Shown piece by piece: positions 1-8,992 of a stretch of 39,268 nucleotides of DNA. Source of the stretch: Flavobacteriales bacterium UBA1993 (GTDB lineage: Bacteria; Bacteroidota; Bacteroidia; Flavobacteriales_G; Salibacteraceae); contig DDCZ01000020.1 of the NCBI GenBank assembly GCA_002336485.1, positions 1-39,268 on the forward strand. Direction: 5' to 3'. Within the stretch, counting starts at the first letter, position 1. Each line of letters begins with the position of its first letter. The position numbers and the translations under genes are program-made. Below the pieces are notes generated by a model, which saw nothing but the letters and a program-made list of their open reading frames with translations, had not been told where the DNA came from and ran no database searches.

Positions 1-122
<122 letters not shown>

Positions 123-220
123 TAAAATTAATATACAATCAGACGTTAATCCCTAGGATACATGCTGGCTTTTCTCTTTTCAATCTGTTCAAAGAACTTC
201 CCCTTCTTTCAAAGGGAGCG
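123..220 (-). other. rRNA operon leader with boxA-like element
   Basis: This is the transcribed leader between the predicted rRNA promoter and mature 16S. On the minus strand, 197-186 reads GTTCTTTGAACA, which resembles the boxA antitermination element (E. coli TGCTCTTTAACA) found in rRNA leaders. The leader is otherwise AT-rich with no convincing reading frame. The boxA role is inferred from similarity and position. Confidence 0.65.
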
Positions 221-252
221 CAAATATAAAGTCATTTTCTATTCGTGCAATA
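221..252 (-). promoter_or_regulatory. rRNA operon promoter, Bacteroidota type
   Basis: On the minus strand the -7 element TATATTTG lies at 228-221 and a TATTG (-33 TTG) at 252-248, separated by exactly 19 nt. This matches the Bacteroidota housekeeping sigma pattern TTG-N19-TAnnTTTG. It sits about 100 nt upstream of mature 16S. An AT-rich stretch upstream (about 265-300) could act as an UP-like element. The predicted transcription start is near 214-216. Confidence 0.85.
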
Positions 253-334
253 CCCTACGCAAGAAAATTTCAATAAAACTGCGCTTTTTTCGACCCTCAA
301 ACGTTAATGCATTGACAGACAGCTTGATAAATTC

Positions 335-1003
335 TCATTTTGGATCATCTTTTTTTACCGGAATTACCTGACCATTGACTATTCCGTGCGCATTCTCTGC
401 AAACCCGCATATAAACCGAGCCATCTCAACGCCATTTATTTCCGAAACGTAGCTCGGAAATGCCTGTTTTAGCATCTCAGTATTGACAGCACCCAGGCAT
501 AAACAGTTCACATTTACCCGATTCGACCATTCGGCGGCCATGGATTCGGTTAAACAGGCCAAAGCGGACTTGCTCGCAGAATACGCTCCCAAACCAGGAA
601 ACTTGTCACTTCCCTGAAAACCCGCCATGCTTCCAATGTTTACCACGTGCGCACCAAGCCTCAATATATCCGCATTTAATAAGGTCCTTATAAATGTGAA
701 TGGGAGAATTGCATTGGTGCGATACTGATCTATAAAGTCCTGCTCCTTCATATCATCTAAAGACTTCACTACAATGCTTGCAGCATTATTAATGACAACG
801 TCAACCTCCTCCCCACCAAATCGCTTGCTTATTTTATCGCACAGCATACCCATGTCATTCCAATCTGTATGCTCTATACTATATAAGGGGTTATTTAATT
901 CCACTCCTCGTGAAACTCCAACGCACCTATGGCCAAGGTCTGTAAATCGCTCAATTACCGCTTTCCCGATACCTCTGGAAACTCCTGTTACTATAATGTT
1001 CAT
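335..1003 (-). CDS. SDR family NAD(P)-dependent oxidoreductase
   Basis: This 222-residue protein is a classical short-chain dehydrogenase/reductase. The nucleotide-binding glycine motif TGVSRGIG is at residues 6-13 and the structural NNAAS motif at about 72-76. The catalytic Ser-Tyr-Lys triad appears as S125 (NIGS), Y141 and K145 (YSASK). A length of 222 is slightly short for classical SDRs (about 250), with a compact C-terminus. The substrate cannot be told from sequence: the family covers sugar, steroid, fatty-acid and cofactor reductions. It is a single leftward gene upstream of the rRNA operon, and no terminator was seen between them. The start is an ATG, and no perfect -7 element was found upstream. 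Confidence 0.88.
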   Translation of the reverse strand: MNIIVTGVSRGIGKAVIERFTDLGHRCVGVSRGVELNNPLYSIEHTDWNDMGMLCDKISKRFGGEEVDVVINNAASIVVKSLDDMKEQDFIDQYRTNAILPFTFIRTLLNADILRLGAHVVNIGSMAGFQGSDKFPGLGAYSASKSALACLTESMAAEWSNRVNVNCLCLGAVNTEMLKQAFPSYVSEINGVEMARFICGFAENAHGIVNGQVIPVKKDDPK

Positions 1004-1145
1004 CCGAAAATTTTGGTTCTATTCAAATATGCACAGTTTAACAGAATCAGAAGCGATCACATAAATATCTAATTTTACGGATTGAACAGTCAACTTCATA
1101 TACAGTTAATGCGTCTTTTGACGAACTCGAAAAGTACACTCACAC

Positions 1146-3665
1146 ATGATTAGAAATCTACTACTAGGATTTGCTCTATTGATATCATCCTTTCAACTAG
1201 TTGCTCAGCGTGCCGTATGTCCACCGGACACCATATTATACACGTATGAAAAAGCGACTCAAATAGATACAATGACTCTAATTCCAAATCAGACGTCAAG
1301 CGCCTTTCAATATTATGAGTGCCCACAAGAGATCTCTATCAATGGGGCCCGGTTTTATGGATGGAAACCCGACACTGCCGGTGGATTTACCGTAGACGTT
1401 ACAATTGAATTAAGAAAAGCCACACTGGATAGTGTCCCGAGTAACACGCTACTAGCAAGTGGAACCGCTACCTTGTCCATTCCTGATTCGCTAGATGGTC
1501 CATTAAGCCAATATGCCGTCAATGTAACTTGGACAGAAGTTGACGTGGACGATCCATATGTGATCGTTGTTAAGACAGATGCAACGAACCCACCTTTTAC
1601 GGTTCTTCACAACCATTTAGATGGCATCAATTCAGACGGTGACAAGGAATGGTTAAGTGGAGTTAAACAGGGACTAAGCTGGATCAAGTCATACGACTAT
1701 ACATATAATGGCGAACTCTTCAATGCCGATTTCTTCTTTGAGCCTTTTATTACTTATAATATGAACGCTTCATTCATTAATGACCCTGAGTGTTTATTTG
1801 ATGAACTTGGTGAAACGGTTGAGTTCTTTAATGATGGGGCGCCTATAGTTGACAGTCGCATGTATAATAAATACGCCTATTACTACCTTGGAGATAGACA
1901 ACGATGGGTGTTTGGGGATGGCGTGGTTGCTGATTTATCTAATCCAATTCACTTCTATCCTACTAATGGGCCATATGTAGCTACGATGACAGCGAAGATG
2001 CTTTCTTGGACAAACCAGTTTTGTCAAAGTTCAGTGACTCAAATCATTAAAGAGAAACCAGATCAGGACTTCTCATATACATCGGACAATCTTGATGTAG
2101 ACTTCAAGAATGAGACATTCGGATTATACTCCAGCATTCACTATGATTTTGGCGACGGAAACTCATCTGTCTCGGAAGACCCAAATCACAAGTATTTTAA
2201 GCCTGGGACATATTGGGTATGTCAAACTATGCAGACTTCATGTGGTGAGATCAAAAAGTGTAAGAACATTGCCGTTGCAACTAACAAAGCATTAAGCTGC
2301 GGAAAGGACAGCGTTCGTTATACGGCCGCGAGAGGAACCAATACCTTGGTTCGAGAAATTCGATCGACGAACCCTGGCCGTCTTTTTGGAATGGGGCAAA
2401 TTTTTGACGCAACGCAGTCAATGGTCGTTCATGGTTTCACCTTCTATGCGAATCACGATGGTCTGTTCAAGGACAGCTATCCGGTAAATTGCTATATCTA
2501 TGACAAAGGAGGAAACAAGCTTCCAGATGGTGAGGCCTTAGCTGAATCCAGAGTTTATATTAACAAGGTCAATGTGGATACCTTCTACAATGACTCCACT
2601 CGGTATACAGCGATCTTTGACAAGCCAGTAGACATTACCAATGACTATATACTGACAATTGAATTAGACACGGCATTTGGGTTGAACAACTATGTACCCA
2701 TTGAAATCGGCGTTACCGACTGGATCGAACATGATGGTGACGGTGATTTACTTGCTATTGGAAAAATCACTGAGGATAGCACATGGGTTACATCTGCCAG
2801 TGTAGCAAGCTTCAATTGTGAAGGCGCCGCATGCGATATGGATGTTTTGATTGAACCATTGGTTGAGTTTAGTGTGGATGCGAATTTTGAGTACGACTTC
2901 TTCTGTCTGGATTTAGATAACCAGCCTGTTGAGTTTTACGATCTTTCATCAGAGATCTTAAGAAGCAAGACTTACAACACAATTGCGTTTTATACTTCAT
3001 TTGTTCAGGCTTATGATTGGAACTTTGGCGATGGAACGCCCACAGTGAACATCATCAATCCTTCACATACGTTTGAAGGGCCTGGCCCATTCGATATGAC
3101 ATTGACTACGACTTTGGCAGGATGGACCCTTGCAGAGTGTGTAAGTACGCAGGAACACAACATCCCGGTTCCTCCAACAGGAGGTTTTTCGTATGAGCAA
3201 GTTACCTCAGCGGTTACATTCAAGGACAGCTCCGTCAACGCAGATGAGCACTTATGGACATTCATGGACAATACGGTAAGCACCTTGGCAAATCCTGTTC
3301 ACTACTTTACAGAAGTAGGAACATTTGAAGTTTGCCAATATGTTTCAAACGTGTGCGGATCAGATACGATCTGCGATAGCATCACCGTGAACATCGTGGG
3401 AATTCCTGAGGAGTTAGCTACAGAATTTCGAATTTATCCTAATCCAGCCAAAGACATCATCTACGTGGAAGCAACATTCGAAAACATGTCTAATATGCAG
3501 GTAGAGCTGATTGATGTGAGCGGAAGAATTGCTCAGCGTACGATCGTACGACCAGATAGTCCGATTCAGGAGCTTCACGTTAAAGACTTGGCTCGCGGCA
3601 CATATATGATGCGAGTTACAGCCGATGAGCATGTTGGCGTGAAGACCATCATCTTGAGTGACTAA
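1146..3665 (+). CDS. Secreted PKD-repeat protein with T9SS sorting domain
   Basis: This 839-residue protein starts with a signal peptide (about 1-21, hydrophobic core then LVAQ). It has four PKD-like segments at about 250-300, 308-375, 620-672 and 680-750, recognisable by FGDG or related turns. The C-terminus (about 755-839) is a type A T9SS sorting tail, with YPNPA at 764-768, LIDVSGR and a final GTYMMRV strand pair. Residues about 22-375 and 384-750 look like two copies of one module: a beta-sandwich, then an N/DANF..C segment, then two PKD units. It is probably exported across the outer membrane and attached to the cell surface or released. No enzymatic motif was found, so an adhesive or binding role is only a guess. 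The gene is monocistronic and ends at a strong hairpin. Confidence 0.85.
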   Translation: MIRNLLLGFALLISSFQLVAQRAVCPPDTILYTYEKATQIDTMTLIPNQTSSAFQYYECPQEISINGARFYGWKPDTAGGFTVDVTIELRKATLDSVPSNTLLASGTATLSIPDSLDGPLSQYAVNVTWTEVDVDDPYVIVVKTDATNPPFTVLHNHLDGINSDGDKEWLSGVKQGLSWIKSYDYTYNGELFNADFFFEPFITYNMNASFINDPECLFDELGETVEFFNDGAPIVDSRMYNKYAYYYLGDRQRWVFGDGVVADLSNPIHFYPTNGPYVATMTAKMLSWTNQFCQSSVTQIIKEKPDQDFSYTSDNLDVDFKNETFGLYSSIHYDFGDGNSSVSEDPNHKYFKPGTYWVCQTMQTSCGEIKKCKNIAVATNKALSCGKDSVRYTAARGTNTLVREIRSTNPGRLFGMGQIFDATQSMVVHGFTFYANHDGLFKDSYPVNCYIYDKGGNKLPDGEALAESRVYINKVNVDTFYNDSTRYTAIFDKPVDITNDYILTIELDTAFGLNNYVPIEIGVTDWIEHDGDGDLLAIGKITEDSTWVTSASVASFNCEGAACDMDVLIEPLVEFSVDANFEYDFFCLDLDNQPVEFYDLSSEILRSKTYNTIAFYTSFVQAYDWNFGDGTPTVNIINPSHTFEGPGPFDMTLTTTLAGWTLAECVSTQEHNIPVPPTGGFSYEQVTSAVTFKDSSVNADEHLWTFMDNTVSTLANPVHYFTEVGTFEVCQYVSNVCGSDTICDSITVNIVGIPEELATEFRIYPNPAKDIIYVEATFENMSNMQVELIDVSGRIAQRTIVRPDSPIQELHVKDLARGTYMMRVTADEHVGVKTIILSD

Positions 3666-3681
3666 GAAACATTACGAAAAC

Positions 3682-3715
3682 AAAAAAGGCGCTGTGAAAT
3701 CACAGCGCCTTTTTT
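3682..3715. terminator. Bidirectional intrinsic terminator
   Basis: A perfect 10-bp inverted repeat (GGCGCTGTGA / TCACAGCGCC, 3688-3709) with a 2-nt AA centre is flanked by A6 on the left and T6 on the right. It therefore has a U-tract in both directions. It lies between the convergent stop codons of the PKD protein (3665) and purL (3736) and can serve both. Confidence 0.95.
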
Positions 3716-3735
3716 GTTTCGATCGTTTAACTCGA

Positions 3736-5967
3736 CTATGCCATCATTGCTGGCATAGCGCTCTCACTAATGCTTCGAAGCTCATCAACTGAACCGAAGT
3801 CTTGATTGTTAATGATGCAATTGCCTTTGGCTGTATCTCCAAGTTGTGTAAATGCCTGTCCGCTCTCGGCTAGGTATGACTCTAATGCAGAAACGTTACT
3901 GCGATCCACGGCTAAAATAACGCGACTCTGCGCCTCTCCAAACAGAACGCCATCCATTCTGAGATCAGTATCAATCTCAACGTTGAACCCAATGTCGTTT
4001 ACGTAGGCCATTTCAATCAAAGAGGTGAACAGACCGCCATCTGACACGTCATGCGCAGCAGAGACTATATTGAGCCGGATAGCCCCCATAATCGCATCCT
4101 GAAGCTTGCTTTCGGTGTCCAAATCAAATTTTGGCGCAGGACTATATTCAACCCCATGATAATTGATGAGGTATTGAGAGCATGCTATATCATCTGAATG
4201 CTCGCCAACAAGAATAATTACCTGCCCCTCTTCTGAGAACCCAAGAGGAGTTATAAATGACTTATCCTCAACCACACCGATCATTCCAATCGTAGGCGTA
4301 GGCAGCACAGGAACTGTATTACCATCAATCGTAGATTGATTATAGAAGCTCACGTTACCTCCAGTCACTGGCGTTTTAAATTTCAAGCACGCTGCTGACA
4401 TTCCCTTAATTGCACCTACAAATTGCCAATAGGCTTGTGGGGAATACGGGTTGCCAAAATTCAAACAGTTTGTTATCGCTGCAGGCACTCCACCAGAACA
4501 AACAATGTTTCTCGCTGCTTCAGATACTGCAATAGCACATCCCTTTTCAGGGTCAGAAAAAACATATCGTGCATTGCAATCTACCGTCATGGCCAATGCC
4601 TTATTAGTTCCTTTCAAGTTGGTGATGCCAGCGTCAGAAGGATTGTTCGTTGACATATTTATCGTACCAACCATAGAGTCGTATTGATCTGTCACCCATT
4701 TTTTAGAACCAACGTTTACGTGTCCAATTACCTTCTTTGCAACTTCCACTAGGTTTCCAGGAACAGCTACTAAAGATGCATCAAACGCCTCAACTCTATC
4801 CATATACTCAGGTCTTTCATACGGCCTATCGTAAACAGGAGCTCCGCCTCCCAAGACAAGTGAATCTGCTGGAGCTTGGGCAACGAGTTCATCATTCATG
4901 AAATATCTAAGCTCAGTTCCTTCTGTGACAATACCAATCTCTACACAATTAAGGTCCCATTTATCGAAGATGTCCATTACCTCTTGTTCTCGCCCCTTCT
5001 TCACTACGACCAACATACGTTCTTGAGATTCGCTAAGCAAAATCTCAAATGGTTGCATATTAGATTGGCGTGTTGGCACCCGATCCAAAAAGACGTCCAT
5101 TCCACATCCACCTTTAGCTGACATTTCTGAGGACGAGCATGTAATACCAGCGGCACCCATGTCCTGCATTCCAATTATCGCATCTGTCTCGGCAATTTCG
5201 AGTGATGCTTCGAGCAATAACTTTTCTTGAAATGGATCACCGACCTGCACAGAGGGAAGATCATCCGCGCTGTCTTCGGAAAGATCGCCAGAGGCGAAGG
5301 TTGCTCCATGAATCCCATCCTTTCCTGTGCTTGACCCTACAATAAACACTGGATTTCCAGGTCCGTAAGATGTGGCGGAAATTGTTTTATTAATATCTAC
5401 TATTCCCACAGACATTGCATTCACCAGTGGGTTTTGATTGTATGAAGGATCAAAAAATACTTCTCCGCCGAGTACCGGAATGCCAAAGGCATTTCCGTAA
5501 TCACCAATACCCTTAACGACTCCTTTGAGTAACCACTTCGTGCGGTCTTCAGTTGGGTCACCAAATCGCAAACTATTCAATTGGGCAATTGGCCTAGCCC
5601 CCATAGTAAAGATGTCTCTATTGATACCTCCTACGCCTGTGGCCGCACCTTGATATGGCTCAATTGCACTAGGATGATTGTGAGACTCAATTTTAAATGC
5701 ACAAGCCAAACCGTCGCCTATGTCGACAAGACCCGCGTTTTCCTCTCCAGCCTCGGCTAGAATGGCAGGCCCCTCTTTCGGGAGTGTCTTGAGCCACTTG
5801 ATGCTGTTTTTATAGGAGCAATGTTCTGACCACATCACAGAATAAATAGACAATTCGGTAAAATTTGGAACGCGTCCCAGATATTCCACAATCTGGTTAA
5901 ATTCATCAGGTAGAATTCCCAATTTTTCTCCAGATTCTCGTGCTTCAGTTTCGGTTAATTGACTCAT
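3736..5967 (-). CDS. purL: Phosphoribosylformylglycinamidine synthase subunit PurL (short form)
   Basis: PurL catalyses the fourth step of de novo purine synthesis, converting FGAR plus glutamine and ATP to FGAM. The N-terminal MWSEHCSYK signature (about 44-52), the SHNHPSAIEPYQGAATGVGG nucleotide-binding segment and the GDYGNAFGIP and HDVSDGG motifs are all visible. At 743 residues it is the short, Bacillus-type PurL, lacking the fused N-terminal PurS-like and C-terminal glutaminase domains of the long form (about 1200-1300 residues). It should therefore need separate PurS and PurQ, neither of which is in this window. It is a single leftward gene converging on the shared terminator, with an ATG start. 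Confidence 0.95.
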   Translation of the reverse strand: MSQLTETEARESGEKLGILPDEFNQIVEYLGRVPNFTELSIYSVMWSEHCSYKNSIKWLKTLPKEGPAILAEAGEENAGLVDIGDGLACAFKIESHNHPSAIEPYQGAATGVGGINRDIFTMGARPIAQLNSLRFGDPTEDRTKWLLKGVVKGIGDYGNAFGIPVLGGEVFFDPSYNQNPLVNAMSVGIVDINKTISATSYGPGNPVFIVGSSTGKDGIHGATFASGDLSEDSADDLPSVQVGDPFQEKLLLEASLEIAETDAIIGMQDMGAAGITCSSSEMSAKGGCGMDVFLDRVPTRQSNMQPFEILLSESQERMLVVVKKGREQEVMDIFDKWDLNCVEIGIVTEGTELRYFMNDELVAQAPADSLVLGGGAPVYDRPYERPEYMDRVEAFDASLVAVPGNLVEVAKKVIGHVNVGSKKWVTDQYDSMVGTINMSTNNPSDAGITNLKGTNKALAMTVDCNARYVFSDPEKGCAIAVSEAARNIVCSGGVPAAITNCLNFGNPYSPQAYWQFVGAIKGMSAACLKFKTPVTGGNVSFYNQSTIDGNTVPVLPTPTIGMIGVVEDKSFITPLGFSEEGQVIILVGEHSDDIACSQYLINYHGVEYSPAPKFDLDTESKLQDAIMGAIRLNIVSAAHDVSDGGLFTSLIEMAYVNDIGFNVEIDTDLRMDGVLFGEAQSRVILAVDRSNVSALESYLAESGQAFTQLGDTAKGNCIINNQDFGSVDELRSISESAMPAMMA

Positions 5968-5984
5968 TGATAAATTTTAAGGGA

Positions 5985-5992
5985 CAAAAGTA
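5985..5992 (-). promoter_or_regulatory. Candidate -7 element of purL
   Basis: The minus-strand octamer TACTTTTG matches TAnnTTTG and ends 17 nt before the purL ATG. No TTG lies 19 nt further upstream; the nearest TTTG is only 14 nt away, so the promoter is incomplete by consensus. Confidence 0.4.
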
Positions 5993-6058
5993 AATTTATG
6001 CGTGGTCAAAGGAGCTGATTATTGAATCAATTAATCCACAAAGCCTTTACTTTGGCAG

Positions 6059-6598
6059 ATGAGCGTTATAGGCATATTGTTAGCAATTCCATGGTTTTTC
6101 ATCATGCTATCGCTTGTCCTAAAGCTTAAATTGTTTCGCATAAATGGTGTATCCAACGCTTTAATTACAGCGCTTTTCTCCTGGAAAATCATAGGAACCT
6201 TTGGTTTACAGTTTCTATACACCTTCTACTACTCTGATCGCAGCACATCAGACCTATACCGATTTTTTGACGACGGACTGATTCTTACGAAGATAGCTTC
6301 TACTTCAGCCTTGGATTTCTGGAAGATTATTTTCGGACTCTACGACGAATTTGGCACATATCGAGACCTCTACTTTGATCAGATGAACAGCTGGATTAAA
6401 CCATTTAACACGCTCTCCTATAATGACAACATCGTCATCATTAAGACAAATGCGATCCTCAACCTTCTAAGTGGCGGATATTATGAAATTAATGCACTCA
6501 TTATTTCGGGCCTTGTTTTTGGTTCATTGATTCTTCTGATTAAGGCTTTCATGGAGTCTGCCCGGATGCGCGGTTTGGGGTTAGGGGTTAGGGGTTAG
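6059..6598 (+). CDS. N-terminal half of a split polytopic membrane protein
   Basis: This 179-codon frame encodes membrane segments near residues 3-24, 33-60 and 145-168 with a soluble loop between. It ends at a TAG inside a three-copy GGGGTTA repeat, so its last residues (GLGLGVRG) are translated repeat rather than natural sequence. The following frame (6598-7359) continues a plausible membrane protein. Removing 14 nt, two repeat units, fuses the two frames into one of about 428 residues. The combined layout and the SG.IKE motif in the second half resemble polytopic glycosyltransferase-like proteins of polysaccharide loci, but I cannot assign a family. It may be a pseudogene or a split pair. 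It heads a rightward group with the amidohydrolase and CAP genes. Confidence 0.6.
   Translation: MSVIGILLAIPWFFIMLSLVLKLKLFRINGVSNALITALFSWKIIGTFGLQFLYTFYYSDRSTSDLYRFFDDGLILTKIASTSALDFWKIIFGLYDEFGTYRDLYFDQMNSWIKPFNTLSYNDNIVIIKTNAILNLLSGGYYEINALIISGLVFGSLILLIKAFMESARMRGLGLGVRG
6577..6597. repeat. Tandem heptanucleotide repeat (GGGGTTA)x3
   Basis: There are three perfect 7-nt units at 6577-6583, 6584-6590 and 6591-6597, followed directly by GTGG. Because 7 is not a multiple of 3, the TAG formed at each unit junction (6582, 6589 and 6596) falls in a different frame, closing all three forward frames. The G-tracts are also of a kind that can form stacked G structures, though the fourth tract is only GG. 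Confidence 0.97.
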
Positions 6599-7359
6599 TG
6601 GTGGTTTCGGTTTTTCCGCTTTGGATCTTGATGCTCTCGGGGGTAATAAAGGAATCGGTGCTTTTCATAGGAATAGGGATGTTCATTCCAATTATGCTCC
6701 GTTTTGCGGACAGAAGTAGGCTGACCATTCAAAACCTAGTCTTAGCCAGTGTAGGGCTTTGCATTCTCATCATGGTCAAGCCATATTTTCTTGCATCTTT
6801 AGTTCCCGCTCTGATCATACATATTGTTTGGCAACGAGGTCAAATACAAAAATCCCCGTGGCTCGGATGGGCTTCGCTTGCGATAATCATCGTTGCGTCC
6901 TTGTGGTTTCTGGATATACATCCAATTGAACATATCGCAAGAAAGCAAAACGACTTTATCAATCATTCTGCGATTATTGGCCCTGGATCTGAAATTCACT
7001 TGACTCCACTCCAAAACACACCAAAATCAATTCTTGTTGAACTTCCCACTTCGCTCTTTAACGTATTAATAGAGCCACTTCCAACTAGAGTTACGCGCCC
7101 AGGAGAATGGGTCATGCTCATTGAAAACATTATGCTCTGGTCTTTGATCGGCTTATCGCTATGGCAACTCTACAAGCATCGTGTGCATCAAACCAACATT
7201 CACTTAGTAATTCAGGGCATAATTCCAGGATTGTTGCTTATCGGATTGATATCGCCGGTTCTCGGTGCAACGATGCGCTATCGAGCACCTTTTTTACTGC
7301 TTTTAATCCTTGCTATTATTCCATATTTACACCCGCTTATAACCTCGCGAGATGAATAG
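6598..7359 (+). CDS. C-terminal half of the split membrane protein
   Basis: This 253-codon frame starts with GTG at 6598, overlapping the last base of the preceding TAG (TAGTG), which would allow translational coupling. The product is strongly hydrophobic with about seven membrane segments. It begins VVSVFPLWILMLSGVIKES; the SG.IKE stretch is a pattern I associate with membrane glycosyltransferase-like proteins. It has no signal peptide of its own and starts in mid-domain, which supports its being the downstream part of the 6059 gene rather than an independent gene. Its stop overlaps the start of the amidohydrolase by 8 nt, so the operon arrangement is intact. Function is unknown. Confidence 0.6.
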   Translation: MVVSVFPLWILMLSGVIKESVLFIGIGMFIPIMLRFADRSRLTIQNLVLASVGLCILIMVKPYFLASLVPALIIHIVWQRGQIQKSPWLGWASLAIIIVASLWFLDIHPIEHIARKQNDFINHSAIIGPGSEIHLTPLQNTPKSILVELPTSLFNVLIEPLPTRVTRPGEWVMLIENIMLWSLIGLSLWQLYKHRVHQTNIHLVIQGIIPGLLLIGLISPVLGATMRYRAPFLLLLILAIIPYLHPLITSRDE

Positions 7360-8992
7360 TATAAACCGAATTCTTAGCCTTACCCTTATATTGACTAGTT
7401 TGATCGGATGCGATCCGAACCAACAAGTGGATGTGATAATTCACAATGCCAAAATCTACACTGTAGACGAGACGTTTTCCATTGCTGAGGCCATGGCTAT
7501 AAAGGATGGGAAAATCGTTGAAATAGGGCCCGAGCACACCATTCTCAACAAATTCATGGCCACGGAGAAATTGGACATGAACAAACAAGTCATTCTACCA
7601 GGCCTCATTGATGCGCACAGTCACTTTCTAGGATACGGATTAACATTGAATCAAGTGAATTTAGTAGGCACAAAAAGCTTGGAGGCTGTATATGAAATAA
7701 TGAAGGCCTACGCAACGGAAAACAATGATGATTGGATTATTGGCCGCGGATGGGACCAAAACGATTGGGACGAAAAATCATTTCCCACAAACAGCGATTT
7801 AGACAGCATCTTCCCAAGCAAATATGTGGCAATCAAACGCATTGATGGACACGCCATTTTAGTTTCAAAAAACGTCTTGGCTTTAGCCGGAATCACTTCC
7901 GAGTCCAAGGTAGCGGGAGGAGAAATCCTATTGGATCGAAATGGTGAACCAACGGGAGTACTGGTCGATGAGGCCATGAGTTTGATTGATAGCGTTATCC
8001 CTGAAGTCACGCCTGAATCGAAGGCACAAGCGCTGCTTAAAGCCCAAGAAAACTGCATTCAAGTTGGCCTAACGACTGTGACTGATGCTGGATTAACAAT
8101 TGAGGAGGTGAGCCAAATTGACGCTTTGCACACAAATGGACAGTTAAGTATTCGAGTTTATGCCATGTATTCTGCGAGTAAAGAAATTCTGAACGGATCG
8201 CGTTCAGTTAGTCTTAAAACAGAACGATTAACTGCAAAAGCCATTAAGGTTTATGGTGATGGCGCTTTGGGATCTAGGGGCGCACACTTACTAAGTCCAT
8301 ACTCAGATGACAGTACATCGGTTGGCTTTATGATAACTCCAGAAGACTCGCTGCATATGTGGGCGAAATTCTGCAAGAGCAATAATCTACAATTGGCAGT
8401 GCATTGCATTGGTAGCGCAGGGAATAGAAAAACGCTAAATGCAATGGCCGCAGTGTTGAACGGCACGAACGACCTTCGATGGCGCATCGAACATGCCCAG
8501 ATGATTCACCCGGACGATCACCACCTTTTCAGGGATAACAACATAATTCCTTCAATGCAACCAACACACGTTACCAGCGATATGTATTGGGTAGAAGAGC
8601 GTGTAGGTGGGGAAAGAAAAGAATGGACCTATTCTACTCACTCCTTGATGGAGCAAAACGGCCTCATTGCACTTGGCACTGACTTCCCTGTTGAAGGCAT
8701 AGAGCCGTTACACACATACTATGCTGCGGTTACTCGAACAGACCAAACAGGTTATCCTGAAGGAGGATTTTTGCCTGGTCAATTGGTAAGTCGAGAGGAG
8801 GCTCTCAAGGGAATGACAATTTGGGCTGCTATTGCTAGTTTTGAGGAAGAACAAAAAGGAAGCCTCGAGCCTGGGAAATTCGCTGATTTCGTTGTTTTAG
8901 ATAGAGACATTTTGCAATGTGCCCCAACTGAAATTCTTAGCACAAACGTGCTTGAAACATGGATAAATGGAAGTTTGAAATATGAAAAGTAG
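7352..8992 (+). CDS. Lipoprotein amidohydrolase (YtcJ-like, Amidohydro_3 type)
   Basis: This 546-residue protein has a lipoprotein signal ending in the lipobox LIGC (C20), so it is probably anchored in a periplasmic or outer membrane leaflet. The metal-binding DAHSH (H89, H91) follows the short N-terminal beta-sandwich. Later motifs are the GALGSRGA loop, VHCIGSAGN, IEHAQ and ALGTDFPVE, all in the order seen in YtcJ-like metal-dependent hydrolases. The C-terminus closes with the GSLEPGKFADFVVLD strand common to amidohydrolases. It probably hydrolyses an amide or ester bond, but the substrate is not predictable. It overlaps the upstream membrane frame by 8 nt and the downstream CAP gene by 11 nt, indicating one transcript. 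Confidence 0.88.
   Translation: MNSINRILSLTLILTSLIGCDPNQQVDVIIHNAKIYTVDETFSIAEAMAIKDGKIVEIGPEHTILNKFMATEKLDMNKQVILPGLIDAHSHFLGYGLTLNQVNLVGTKSLEAVYEIMKAYATENNDDWIIGRGWDQNDWDEKSFPTNSDLDSIFPSKYVAIKRIDGHAILVSKNVLALAGITSESKVAGGEILLDRNGEPTGVLVDEAMSLIDSVIPEVTPESKAQALLKAQENCIQVGLTTVTDAGLTIEEVSQIDALHTNGQLSIRVYAMYSASKEILNGSRSVSLKTERLTAKAIKVYGDGALGSRGAHLLSPYSDDSTSVGFMITPEDSLHMWAKFCKSNNLQLAVHCIGSAGNRKTLNAMAAVLNGTNDLRWRIEHAQMIHPDDHHLFRDNNIIPSMQPTHVTSDMYWVEERVGGERKEWTYSTHSLMEQNGLIALGTDFPVEGIEPLHTYYAAVTRTDQTGYPEGGFLPGQLVSREEALKGMTIWAAIASFEEEQKGSLEPGKFADFVVLDRDILQCAPTEILSTNVLETWINGSLKYEK

Noticed and set aside
162..371. Forward 69-codon frame opposite the rRNA leader and promoter
   Set aside because: It lies antisense to a well-supported rRNA leader and promoter, has low-complexity composition and resembles no protein.
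6577..6597. GGGGTTA repeat as a CRISPR or telomere-type end
   Set aside because: There are only three 7-nt units, no spacers, and coding sequence continues on both sides; it is a simple tandem repeat.
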